64,000 nt of DNA, taken from the NCBI RefSeq assembly GCF_016009175.1, contig NZ_JADUCM010000001.1, positions 372,001 through 436,000 on the forward strand, in the 5' to 3' direction. Numbering within the stretch: the first letter of the stretch is position 1; each line of letters starts with the position of its first letter. Below, in pieces: positions 1-9,500 of this stretch. Source of the stretch: Pseudomonas alkylphenolica (GTDB lineage: Bacteria; Pseudomonadota; Gammaproteobacteria; Pseudomonadales; Pseudomonadaceae). A model generated the notes under the pieces. The model did not search any database. It saw nothing but the letters and a program-made list of their open reading frames with translations, and was not told the DNA's origin. The translations under genes were made by a program, and so were the position numbers.

Positions 1-31
1 GGAGGCGACGGGCGAGGGCGGAGCGAAACAT
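1..31 (-). CDS. fpvC: FpvC-like periplasmic metal-binding protein, N-terminal fragment
   Basis: Only the first ten codons are inside the window, reading MFRSALARRL, a positively charged start that could open a signal peptide. A Shine-Dalgarno AAGGA lies seven bases before the ATG. The fragment follows fpvK by 14 bases in the same direction. In the P. aeruginosa operon fpvGHJK-CDEF the next gene is fpvC, a periplasmic binding protein of a metal ABC transporter that collects iron released from pyoverdine. The identity is inferred from gene order only, because the visible residues carry no family signal. Confidence 0.5.
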   Translation of the reverse strand, partial: MFRSALARRL

Positions 32-45
32 GGGGTGTCCTTGTA

Positions 46-615
46 TCAGTGACGATGCTGGCGGGTGACGCCGGCGTCATAGTGGGCGGCGATCTGCTGC
101 CAGCCCGCGGCGATCAGTGCGGCGGGCGACAGGTCGGCAGGGACAGTGGCATCAGCCTTGCGCAGCAGCCAGATATCGGCGGCGCCGTCATGCTCGGCGG
201 GGATCAGCATCAGAAAACTGCCGGCCCCGCTCACCGCCTGGCTCAGGCCCAGGTAGGCCTGCTGGCCCAGCCGTTGCCATTGATGTTCGCCACGGCTCGC
301 ACTGCTGGCGTCCTGGGCGAAGGGCGGGAAGCCTTCTTCGGCCAGGGTGGCGACCTCGACCGGCTCAGGGGCTTCTTCGCGGCGTAGCTGGATTTCTTCG
401 AACGCCACCCGCAGGTCGGCGTACACGCCTTGCTCGGCGGCATACAGGTCGCGGCGGGCATCGAGCTGATGGGCCTCGATACTGACCTCGTCGTGACGTT
501 CACCACGCAGGGCGACAATCCCCGCCGCCACCGCCAGGATGCACAGGCTCACCAGCAGCACGTAGAGGGTTTCGTGCCCGGCGCCGGCCGGGCGTACCAC
601 CTGGACCCGGCTCAT
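46..615 (-). CDS. fpvK: FpvK-like inner-membrane protein (DUF6162 family)
   Basis: A 189-residue protein with one N-terminal membrane helix at about residues 16-36, followed by a soluble, charge-rich, presumably periplasmic domain. It has no catalytic motif I recognise. Its start ATG overlaps the stop of the upstream fpvJ as ATGA, so translation is probably coupled. The order PepSY reductase, two small envelope proteins, DUF6162 protein, metal-binding protein matches fpvG-H-J-K-C of P. aeruginosa. There, FpvK is an inner-membrane partner of the iron-reducing complex that frees iron from ferri-pyoverdine. The role is inferred from operon position and length. The C-terminus ends in a short His/Arg-rich tail (RQHRH), which may be incidental. 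Confidence 0.72.
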   Translation of the reverse strand: MSRVQVVRPAGAGHETLYVLLVSLCILAVAAGIVALRGERHDEVSIEAHQLDARRDLYAAEQGVYADLRVAFEEIQLRREEAPEPVEVATLAEEGFPPFAQDASSASRGEHQWQRLGQQAYLGLSQAVSGAGSFLMLIPAEHDGAADIWLLRKADATVPADLSPAALIAAGWQQIAAHYDAGVTRQHRH

Positions 616-938
616 GGCTCACCAATGTCGGCGTAGTCGATTTCGACCACATGCCCGGGGCCTGCGTCGAACAGCACATAGAACTCACCGTCCGGACGCT
701 TGAACGTCAGTTTCGAGTTCTCGCCCAACTTGCCCGGCACGAGGATTTCCTCGTTGTAGCCGATCACGTCGAGGGTCACCCCCGGTGCGCCGCTACCGTC
801 GGAAAAACCGCCGGTGCACTCGATCTGCCCGCCGTCGACCGGCTTGCATTCGCACATCGGGTTATGCGCCAGGGCCGGGCTGGCGGCGCCGAGCAAGAGC
901 AGGGGCACCAGCAGCCTGCGGGGGGTGGGCTTCATCAT
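612..938 (-). CDS. fpvJ: FpvJ-like small periplasmic Cys-rich protein
   Basis: A 108-residue exported protein. Residues 1-24 form a signal peptide with a hydrophobic core and an ALA cleavage site, leaving a mature N-terminus HNPMCECK. Three cysteines (C29, C31, C41) lie close together, and the CEC pair could bind metal or form a disulfide. The rest is predicted beta-rich. Two consecutive ATG codons can start it; GGAGG lies just upstream, and the first ATG overlaps the stop of fpvH as ATGA. In P. aeruginosa the equivalent gene is part of the fpvGHJK set needed for efficient iron release from pyoverdine. Iron binding by the cysteines is my inference. Confidence 0.7.
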   Translation of the reverse strand: MMKPTPRRLLVPLLLLGAASPALAHNPMCECKPVDGGQIECTGGFSDGSGAPGVTLDVIGYNEEILVPGKLGENSKLTFKRPDGEFYVLFDAGPGHVVEIDYADIGEP

Positions 939-1471
939 TTGCCTCCTTGTTTGTTCAGCCAGGCGAGGGTGGCCGGCGAGGCCTTGGCCAGGGGGATGGA
1001 CGCTTGGTGCATGCTTCCGTCCCAGCCTTCGAGGGTGATCCAGATCTCGGCATCGGCCTTGGTTTTGCCCGGGATCGGCAGGTTGGTGGCCATGCGGTAG
1101 GGCGGGCCGAAGAAGATCGTGCCGGCGGCGCGCAGGCTGCGCGGTTTGCCGATGCGCAGGTAAGCGGCCTTGACCTCGTTGATGCAGGTTTTGCACAGCG
1201 CCGCGTTGAAGGCCTTGAAGTGACCTGCCGGGCCATCGGCGCGCGGTGCCTCGTCGCGCAGCTCGGCCAGTTGCACCTGCCACGGGCCGACCTGGATAGT
1301 GCCCAGGTCGCGTTCGCCCAGGCCACTGTCGCCGCGAAACAGCGCGGCGTCGGCAAAGTACTTGGGCATGAAACCGAGCGGGATCAGCAACAGCAGGATG
1401 TTGAGATGAAAGCGCCATTGGTGCCACCAGCGGCTCAAGGGGCTGGCGGGCGCGACTGCTGCCTTGCTCAT
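935..1471 (-). CDS. fpvH: FpvH-like membrane-anchored protein with CxxC motif
   Basis: A 178-residue protein with a basic, tryptophan-rich N-terminus, one membrane helix at about residues 22-37 and a periplasmic domain holding a CKTC motif (C93, C96). Its ATG overlaps the stop codon of fpvG by four bases and its own stop overlaps fpvJ, so the genes form one translationally coupled operon. By position it matches FpvH of the pyoverdine iron-release complex, which works with the FpvG reductase. The CxxC suggests redox or metal-handling chemistry, but the sequence alone does not prove either. No other family is recognisable. Confidence 0.7.
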   Translation of the reverse strand: MSKAAVAPASPLSRWWHQWRFHLNILLLLIPLGFMPKYFADAALFRGDSGLGERDLGTIQVGPWQVQLAELRDEAPRADGPAGHFKAFNAALCKTCINEVKAAYLRIGKPRSLRAAGTIFFGPPYRMATNLPIPGKTKADAEIWITLEGWDGSMHQASIPLAKASPATLAWLNKQGGK

Positions 1472-2655
1472 AGGCTGGCCTCCGTGGCGGTTTCAGGGGT
1501 GGTGCGGGCCTGCTTGCGTTCCCCGCGCTTGAGGGCGGCAGCGGTGGCCTGGGCGGTGCGCTTGGTCCAGATCAGCAGGCCGCTCAGCACCATCATTGAC
1601 AGCAGCAGGCCGAAGAACGCCCAGATCAGCTTGATTGCCAGGCCGCCGAAGTCGCCGGTGTGCAGTGGGCGCATCGACTCGGTGACAAACTCCAGGGTCG
1701 AACGGTCCTGAATCAGGAACTGCGATTCGATCTTGCTGTTGTAGGGGTTGACGTTGACCGTCTGGAACATCAGCGGGTACCAGCCGCGGCCGCCCAGGTA
1801 AACGTGGGAGTAGGCGTTGCCGGGCATCGACACAAAACTCACCTCAAGGCCCGGGATCTGCTCGCGGGCAATGCGCGTGACCTCATCGACGCTGATGCGC
1901 GGTGCTGGCTCCCCGGACGCCGTGCGTGGCACGTCTTCGCGGGCAATCACCGGTACCACCGGTTCCGTAGACACACTGATGTGGTTGTCGGCGAGGATCG
2001 CCTGGATCAGGAACCAGGTACCGGTGATGGAAATCACCGCAATGAACCAGATCGACCAGATGCCGCTCAGGCGGTGAAAGTCGCCCCAGAAAATCCGCGC
2101 ACCATGGTTGAAGCGCAACGTTGGCTTGAAGAAGCCTTTCCAGAATTTCTTGTAGACCACAAGGCCGGTGACCAGCGAGGCCAGCATCGGCAGGCCGAGC
2201 AGCGACACCAGGTACCAGCCCCAGCTGTAGCCGTTGGTGAACGGCACCAGCCACCAGCCGTGCAGGGCGCGGGTAAAGGCCTCGAAGTTGAAGTCCGGGC
2301 TCTTGCCCTGGATCGCCCCGGTGTACGGGTTGACGTAGAGCGGCGGTGCGCTGCCATCTGCAAAGGTCACGGCGGCGGTCAGAGCGAAGTGCGAGCCGTC
2401 CGGCTGGCTGAGAAAGCGCACGGCCATGTCCGGCTCGGCCTTGTGCAGGGCGTCGAGAATTTGCTGGTAGCTCAGGCGCTCGGCGACAGCGTCGGGCTGG
2501 GTGGCGCGCACGTCCGGGTTCGCCAGCCAGACGATTTCCTGGCTGACCACGGCGAGGGTGCCGGTAACGCACACGATCAGCACAAAGAACCAGATCGGCA
2601 GGGCGAGCCAGCTGTGCACCAGAAACCAGAGTCTGGATTTGGATTTTTTTGACAT
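1468..2655 (-). CDS. fpvG: FpvG-like PepSY-TM reductase for ferri-pyoverdine
   Basis: A 395-residue inner-membrane protein of the PepSY-associated TM family. Four membrane spans are visible, at about residues 12-34, 135-165, 185-210 and 345-370, with large periplasmic PepSY segments between them. Histidines near the spans (LVHSW, ALHGWW, GDFHRLSG, PLHTGD) are typical of heme-binding members. In P. aeruginosa FpvG reduces Fe(III) in pyoverdine so that iron can be released in the periplasm. The chosen start, MSKKSKSRLW, places the charged N-terminus directly before the first span. A longer reading frame extends upstream but its extra residues look non-coding. The gene heads the coupled fpvGHJK(C) operon and is divergent from the DUF6124 and NRPS genes. 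Confidence 0.82.
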   Translation of the reverse strand: MSKKSKSRLWFLVHSWLALPIWFFVLIVCVTGTLAVVSQEIVWLANPDVRATQPDAVAERLSYQQILDALHKAEPDMAVRFLSQPDGSHFALTAAVTFADGSAPPLYVNPYTGAIQGKSPDFNFEAFTRALHGWWLVPFTNGYSWGWYLVSLLGLPMLASLVTGLVVYKKFWKGFFKPTLRFNHGARIFWGDFHRLSGIWSIWFIAVISITGTWFLIQAILADNHISVSTEPVVPVIAREDVPRTASGEPAPRISVDEVTRIAREQIPGLEVSFVSMPGNAYSHVYLGGRGWYPLMFQTVNVNPYNSKIESQFLIQDRSTLEFVTESMRPLHTGDFGGLAIKLIWAFFGLLLSMMVLSGLLIWTKRTAQATAAALKRGERKQARTTPETATEASL

Positions 2656-3111
2656 GGAACCCGGTCTTTTCAAGGAATTGAGGTCGCGACAAAGCACAGC
2701 TTTCGCAACTGTTACTAATAGGACGAATGAGAATTGAAAAACCGTCTTAGCAAATGAAAGAAAATGTTTCAGGGCGACGAGATGCACCCAGAGGGGTGGA
2801 GTTGCGGTGCAAAAAATCAGTTTTTACCTATTCCTCGTAAGACATTTCCCAAACATACTTCTGCCGCTTTTTATCCGTTGCGGTCGCGTTGGCAGCGCAC
2901 TAGTCTCGGCGGGTCGTTACCTATTGACGACACGGCTTTGACAGGCCGCTTCGGGTTGATCGCATGGCTTAAACCTTCAATGGCGGCTGTGCGTAGGGCA
3001 CGTTCGCGTGCGCCGGTTACTGATCAACTCCGCCGGTCTGTCAACCTACGTATAGCTGCCACCCACCTGTTTGACGGCAGGTAGATGGGGGCCCCGTCAA
3101 GGAGTTGATTC
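2656..3111. other. Divergent intergenic region between fpvG and the DUF6124 gene
   Basis: This 456-base stretch is locally A/T-richer beside fpvG (about 2690-2770) and must hold the promoters of both flanking genes. I see no convincing gene: a 106-codon plus-strand frame has no ribosome site and no family features. A Fur-like half site lies at 2725-2736. An imperfect dyad (ACCTG...CAGGT, 3065-3082) precedes the DUF6124 gene. I could not find a clear PvdS box (TAAAT-N16/17-CGT) for fpvG here. Confidence 0.6.
2725..2736. promoter_or_regulatory. Possible Fur half site upstream of fpvG
   Basis: The bases GAATGAGAATTG resemble one arm of a Fur box (repeats of GATAAT with AATGAGAAT variants). They lie about 70-80 bases upstream of fpvG, in its expected promoter region. 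Iron repression of an Fpv operon would make sense. Only one arm is clear, so this is tentative. Confidence 0.3.
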
Positions 3112-3354
3112 ATGCTGAAAATTGTCCCCGACCCGCCGCACAACCCCCACTTCCTCGAAGACACCCTCATCCAGGCCTCGGACTATGCCCTGTGTGCGCA
3201 GACCGTGATCCATCAGGCACTCCTGTTGCAGCCCAAGTCACCCGCTTCGATTCTGATGATGGCATCGATGCATGAAATGGAGGCGCTGCGGGTGATGCTC
3301 GAGTCCATGTTGATACAGGTGCAAATGCCGGACGGGCTGCAGAATTTGCACTAG
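3112..3354 (+). CDS. DUF6124 family small protein
   Basis: An 80-residue soluble protein, mostly predicted alpha-helical, with a PHFLEDTLIQASDYALCAQ segment followed by a methionine-rich helix (MMASMHEMEALRVMLESM). It resembles the small DUF6124 proteins common in Pseudomonas, whose function is unknown. A Shine-Dalgarno AAGGAG sits seven bases before the ATG. It stands alone between the divergent fpv operon and the NRPS genes, and a REP palindrome follows it. Confidence 0.7.
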   Translation: MLKIVPDPPHNPHFLEDTLIQASDYALCAQTVIHQALLLQPKSPASILMMASMHEMEALRVMLESMLIQVQMPDGLQNLH

Positions 3355-3384
3355 GCCCTTTGTGTCTGCGGTGCAGTTCAATTT

Positions 3385-3471
3385 GTAGGAGCGTGGCTTG
3401 CCCGCGAAGAACGTGACGCGGTGCATCAGGGGCTCCGCAGTGCCTGATTCGCCGGCAAGCCTGGCTCCTAC
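3385..3471. repeat. REP/REPIN-type palindromic element
   Basis: GTAGGAGC..GGCTTGCC at the left end is mirrored by GGCAAGCC..GGCTCCTAC at the right end, so the whole 87-base element can fold on itself. This arrangement, with GTAGGAGCG and a pair of inverted arms, is the usual form of Pseudomonas REP doublets between genes. Confidence 0.8.
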
Positions 3472-3511
3472 GTCGCGAATTTACCGGGACGCCGGACCAG
3501 CGTGAATCACC

Positions 3512-3536
3512 TTAATTTTCCACCGTAGTCATCCGT
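3512..3536 (+). promoter_or_regulatory. PvdS-type (iron-starvation sigma) promoter for the NRPS operon
   Basis: TTAAT at 3512-3516 and CGT at 3534-3536 are separated by 17 bases. This is close to the iron-starvation box TAAAT-N16/17-CGT recognised by PvdS at pyoverdine promoters, with one mismatch in the -35 element. It lies 57 bases before the first NRPS start codon. A small hairpin (ACGAGC...GCTCGT, 3550-3567) lies in the predicted leader. Confidence 0.55.
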
Positions 3537-3592
3537 TTTCCTTGGACTGACGAGCGCCCAGGCTCGTGGCCCTAATGGATGGATGAACACAG

Positions 3593-6500
3593 ATGAATGC
3601 AGAAGACGCCCGTAAACTCGCCCGCCGCTTTCTTGAGCTGCCGCGGGACAAGCGCAGCCTGTTCCTGGCGGCGCTGGCGCGTGAGGGGGTCGATTTTTCC
3701 GTCTTGCTGATTCCGGCCGGGGTCGCAGGCAGCGAACAGGTACTGTCGTTTGCCCAGCAGCGCATGTGGCTGTTGTGGCAACTGGACCCGCACTCGTCCG
3801 CCTACAACCTGCCCAGTGCAGTTCGCCTGACCGGCGCACTGGACACTGCAGCGCTGGAGGCCGCGTTTGCCCGGTTGCAGGCCCGCCACCAGACCTTGCG
3901 CAGTGCTTTCGTCCAGGGCGCAGACGACCTGCCGCAACGCGTGCCGCTCACCCTGCCCCTGCAGATCACCCATCACGACATCAGCGCCGAACCCGCCGCG
4001 CAGCGTGAGGCCTGGGTACGTGCCGAGGCCGAGCGCCAGGCCCGGTTGCCCTTCGACCTGGCCTGCGGGCCGTTGCTGCGGGTCAGCCTGGTACGCCTGG
4101 CCGAGCAGGAGCATGTGCTGGTGCTGGTGATGCACCACATCGTTGCCGATGGCTGGTCGATGAATGTGCTGATTGACGAGTTCATTCGCCTGTACGACGC
4201 CGCCGAACGTGGCCAGGACGCAGCCTTGCCGGCCCTGGCGATTCAGTACGAAGATTACGCGCTGTGGCAGCGGCGCTGGCTGGAGGCCGGCGAGCAGGCG
4301 CGCCAGCTCGATTACTGGCGCAACCAGCTGGGCGATGAGCATCCGCTGCTGGACTTGCCGCTGGACCATCCGCGCCCGGCACGCCCGGGGTCACTCGGCA
4401 GCCGTCATACCTTCGAGGTGCCGCCTGTGTTGGCCGAGCAGTTGCGAGCCAGTGCCCGCCAACACAATGTGACCCTGTTCATGCTGTTGCTGGGCGCGTT
4501 CGGCACCTTGTTGCACCGCTACAGCGGGCAAGCCGACATTCGTGTCGGGGTGCCGATCGCCAACCGCAACCGCAATGAAGTCGAAGGGCTGATCGGCTTT
4601 TTCGTCAATACCCAGGTATTGCGCCTGCAGTTCGACGGGGCGGCTGGCGTCGATGCCTTGTTGCAGCAGATCAAGGCCACCGCGCTAGGGGCGCAGGCGC
4701 ATCAGGAGCTGCCGTTCGAACAGTTGGTCGAAGGCCTGCAGGTGCAGCGCAACACCGCGCACACGCCGCTGTTCCAGGTGATGTACAACCACCAGCCGCA
4801 GGTCGCCGACCTGAGTGCCCTGCACACGGCAGGCGGCCTGCAGTTGCAGGCGCTGGAGTGGGACGCACGCACCACCCGTTTTGACCTCAGCCTGGACACC
4901 TACGAGCGCGGTGGGCAGCTGCACGCCGCCTTTACCTACCGCACCGACCTGTTCGGGCCGGCGACCATCGCGCGCATGGCCGGCCATTGGCTGAACCTGT
5001 TGAGGGCCATGGTCCAGGCGCCTGACGGACGTGTGGGCGAGCTGGTGATGTTGCACCCGCAGGAACACCAGCGAGTGGTCCACGACTGGAATCAGACCCG
5101 GGTCGAGCGCGCTGGCGAGCCCTGCATCCACCAACTGATCGAACAGCAGGCTGCAGCTCACCCACAGCGCACGGCCGTGGTGTTTGGCGGGCAGCGCCTG
5201 AGCTACGCCCAGCTCAACGCCCGCGCCAACCAGCTGGCCCGTCACCTGCAAGCCACCGGTGTCGGCCCGCAGGCGCTGGTAGGGATGGCGGTGGAACGCT
5301 CAGTGGAGATGATCGTCGGCCTGCTGGCGGTGCTCAAGGCAGGCGCGGCTTATGTGCCGTTCGACCCGCAGTACCCGCGCGAACGCCTGGCGTACCTGCT
5401 TGAAGACAGCGGGGTAGAGGTGCTGCTGACCCAGTCGGCGTTGCTTGAGCGCCTGCCGACTCCGCCAGACCTTGAGGTGATGCTGCTCGACGCCGGGCAG
5501 GATCACCTGAACGGCTACAGTGCCGAGAACCTGGCGCTGGAGCAGGCCCCGGAACATCTCGCCTACCTGATTTACACCTCCGGCTCCACCGGCAACGCCA
5601 AGGGCGTGAGCCTGACCCACCGCGGCCTGGTCAATTATGTCCAGGGCATTGTGCAGACCCTGCCATTGGAGGGGGCAAGCAGCATGGCCGTGGTCTCGAC
5701 GATTGCTGCCGACCTTGGCCACACCACACTGTTCGGGGCGCTGTGCACGGGCTGCGCCTTGCATGTGCTGGACCTTGACCTGACCCTGGATGCCGAGCGC
5801 TTTGCCGCCTACATGGCTGACCAGCAGATCGATGTGCTGAAGATCGTGCCGTCGCACATCGAAGCCTTGCTCAGCGAGCACCATCGCGGCGCGGGGCTGC
5901 CGCGCCGGTGCCTGGTGCTGGGCGGGGAGGCGGCCTCGGTGACGTTGTTGCAGCGCATCGCAGACTGGGCGCCGCAGTGCCAGGTCATCAATCACTACGG
6001 CCCTACCGAAACCACCGTTGGCGTGCTGACGGCAGCGGTCGACCTCGCTGCGCCTGCCAACCTGGCGTTGGGGCGGCCCTTGCCGAATGTGCGCGCATTG
6101 ATTGTCGATGCTGAGCTGCAGCCGGTACCAGGCGGCGTCAGCGGTGAACTGCTGCTGGGCGGGGCGGGGCTGGCGCGCGGCTATCACCGGCGGCCGGGGC
6201 TCACGGCCGAACGCTTTGTGCCCGACCCGCATGGCGCGCCCGGCCAGCGCCTGTACCGCAGCGGCGACCTGTGCCGTCATGACGATCAGGGCCAGGTGCG
6301 CTTCCTGGGCCGTATCGACCACCAGGTGAAAATTCGCGGTTACCGCATCGAGCTTGAGGAAATCAGCGCCTGCCTGCGTACTCAGGCCTCGGTCAAGGAA
6401 GCGGTGACGCGGGTCGCCAACGTCGGTGGCCATGCGCAGATCGTGGCGTACCTGGTGCTTGCCGACAACGCCCCGGTGCGGGGCGAGCAGGCGCTGACCG

Positions 6501-9500
6501 CGCAACTGCGCGAAGGACTGGCCCGGGTGCTGCCCGAGTACATGCTGCCCACCCAGGTGGTGGTGCTGGCCGCGTTGCCGTTGACCCTTAATGGCAAACT
6601 TGACCAGCGTGCCCTGGCGGCCATTGAGCTGCACGCCACCCAGGCTCCTTTTCAACCACCTGTTTCGGCCCTTGAGGTGCAACTGGCGCAGATCTGGGCG
6701 CAGGTGCTGGAGGTCGGGCAGGTTGGCCTGAACGACAACTTCTTCAACCTCGGTGGCCATTCGTTGCTGGCGCCCCAGATCATTTCGCGGGTGCGCCGCC
6801 TGCTGCAGGTCGAGCTGCCGTTGCGCAGCCTGTTCGAAACCGCCACCTTCGGCGCGTTCGCCGAACGGGTCGCTCAGGCGGGCACTGACGACGGGCGCCT
6901 ACCGCTGCAGGCACTGGCGCGCCAGCAGCCGCTACCGGCCTCGTTTGCCCAGCAGCGGCAATGGTTGTTGTGGACCCTGGAACCGCACAGCCGCGCCTAC
7001 CACACCCCGATCGTAGTCAAGTTACAAGGCCAGCTGGACCGCACCGCACTGGAGCAGACCTTCGCCGCGCTGGTCATGCGGCATGAGGCGTTCCGCACGC
7101 ACTTCAACCGGCAGGACGGCCAGTTGTGCCAGGTCATTGAACCTCAGGGGCAGGTGACGGTGCGCTGGGAGCGACTGGAAAAGGCCGACAAACGCACGGT
7201 CGAGGCGCGGATCGCGCAAGAGATTGCCGTGCTGTTCGACCTGGAACGCGGTCCGTTGCTGCGGGTCAAGGTGTTCGAGGTGACGCCTGGGCAGCACCTG
7301 TTGGTGGTCACCCTGCACCACATCATCTCCGACGGCTGGTCGATGGGTGTGCTGGGGCGAGAGTTCGCTGCGCTGTATGGCGCCTTCCAGCGCCAGCAGC
7401 CGCTGAGCCTTGCGCCCTTGGCGGTGCAGTACGCCGACTATGCCCACTGGCAACGCAACTGGCTTGAGGGCGGTGAACTGGCGCGCCAGCTCGACTACTG
7501 GCGTGGTCAGCTGGGCACTGAGCACCCGGTGCTGGAGCTGGCCCCCGATCATCCCCGCCGTCCGGGGGAGGGCTACAGCGAGGGCCGGGTCGACCTGCGC
7601 CTGCCGATCGAGCTTGAGCAGCGCGTGCGCCAGCTGGCGCAGCGCAACAGCCTGACCCTGTTCCAGGTTTTCGTCGCCGCGTTTGCCGTGTTGCTGCAAC
7701 GCTACAGCGGTCAGGACGACATCCGCATCGGCATGCCGATCAGTAACCGCAACGCCCAGGAGCTGGAGGGCGTGGTGGGCTTTTTCGTCAACACCCTGGT
7801 ATTGCGCCTGCCGCTGCACGCGCAGGATTCGGTCAACAGGTTGCTGGCCCAGGTGCGTGACACTGCGCTCGCGGCGCAGGCCCACCAGGACCTGCCGTTC
7901 GACAAACTGGTCGAAGCGCTCAACCCACAACGCTCGCTGACGCACAACCCGCTGTTCCAGGTGATGTACAACCACCTCAACACCGTGGGCGCTGCCGCTG
8001 CCGGTAACAGCCTGCCCGGGCTGTTGGCCGAGGAATGGGTGTTGCCCGGCGGCATGGCGCAGTTCGAGCTGACCCTGGAAACCCTGGAGACTGACAACGG
8101 TATCAGCGCCTCGTTTATCTACGCGGCCGAACTGTTCGATTCCGCCACCGTCGAGGGCATGGCCCAGCATTGGTTGAACCTGCTGCGGGCGATGGTCGAG
8201 CAACCGCAACAGCCTGTTGGCCAGTTGCGCCTGCTGAGTCCGGTGCAATGGCAGGCCCTGCTGGAAAACGCCCGAGGTCAGGCCCCGGAAAGCGCGGTCG
8301 AGTCGGTGCTGGAGCTGTTCGCCGAGCGTGTGCGCCTGGCGCCCGATGCCATTGCCCTGATCGAGGGTGAACAGCGCCTGAGCTACAGCGCCCTGGACCG
8401 ACGCAGCAATCGCCTGGCGCGGCGCTTGCTCGCAGCGGGTGTGAAGGCGGATGTACTGGTGGCGATGGTTGCCGAGCGTGGCATTGACCTGGTCACTGGC
8501 TTGCTGGCCATCTTCAAGGCCGGTGGCGCGTACCTGCCGCTGGACCCGCAGTACCCGGCCGAGCGCCTGGCGTACATGCTCGACGACAGTGCGGCAACGG
8601 TGTTGCTCGGGCATGAGCACCTGTTGAAGCAGCTGGCACTGGACCCGTCACGGCCTACGGTGCTGCTGGGTGATCAGACCTGTGCATTCAGTGATGCGCC
8701 CCTTGAGGAGGCACCTTGCGCGGGTCAGCAGCTGGCCTACGTGATCTACACCTCCGGTTCCACCGGCCTGCCCAAGGGCGTGGCGGTCGAGCACGGGGCG
8801 CTGGCCATGCATTGCCAGGCAGCTGGCGCGCGCTACCAATTGAGTGCTGAGGATTGCCTGCTGCAGTTCGCCTCGGTCAGTTTCGACGCCGCTGCCGAAC
8901 AGATTTTCATGACCCTGGGGTACGGCGCAGCGCTGGTGGTCGGTGAGGTCAGCCAGTGGTCCTACCAGAGCCTGCAAGCGGCCGTGAGCGAACACGGCAT
9001 CAGCGTGCTGGACCTGCCGCCGAGCTACCTCACCCGCTTGCTGGCCGACGCCGGGCCGGGCAGCCCGGCATTGACCGTGCGCGCCTGCATCCTCGGTGGT
9101 GAGGCGTGGAACCAGCAACAGCTGGCCAGCCTGCCGCAGTTGCAGGCGCGGCAACTGTTCAATGCCTACGGCCCCACGGAAGCGGTGATCAGCCCGTTGA
9201 TCTGGGCGTGTGAGGCGTCGGGCGAACAGGCGTTGTACAGCCCGATCGGCCGTGCCGTGGGCGCGCGTTCGGCGTTGCTGCTGGACGGCCAGCTCAACCC
9301 GACCCCGGGCAATGCGGTGGGTGAGCTGTACCTGGGTGGCGAGGGCCTCGCCCGCGGTTACCTGCGCCGCCCCGGGCTGACCGCGCAGCAGTTCGTGCCG
9401 GACCCGTTCGGCGTTCCCGGTGCGCGTATGTACCGCACGGGCGACCTCGGTCGCCAGCGTGCCGACGGGGTGATCGAGTACCTGGGGCGTGTCGACCACC

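Noticed and set aside
2764..3084. A 106-codon plus-strand frame in the fpvG/DUF6124 intergenic region
   Set aside because: There is no ribosome site, the composition is unlike its neighbours, and it occupies a likely promoter region.
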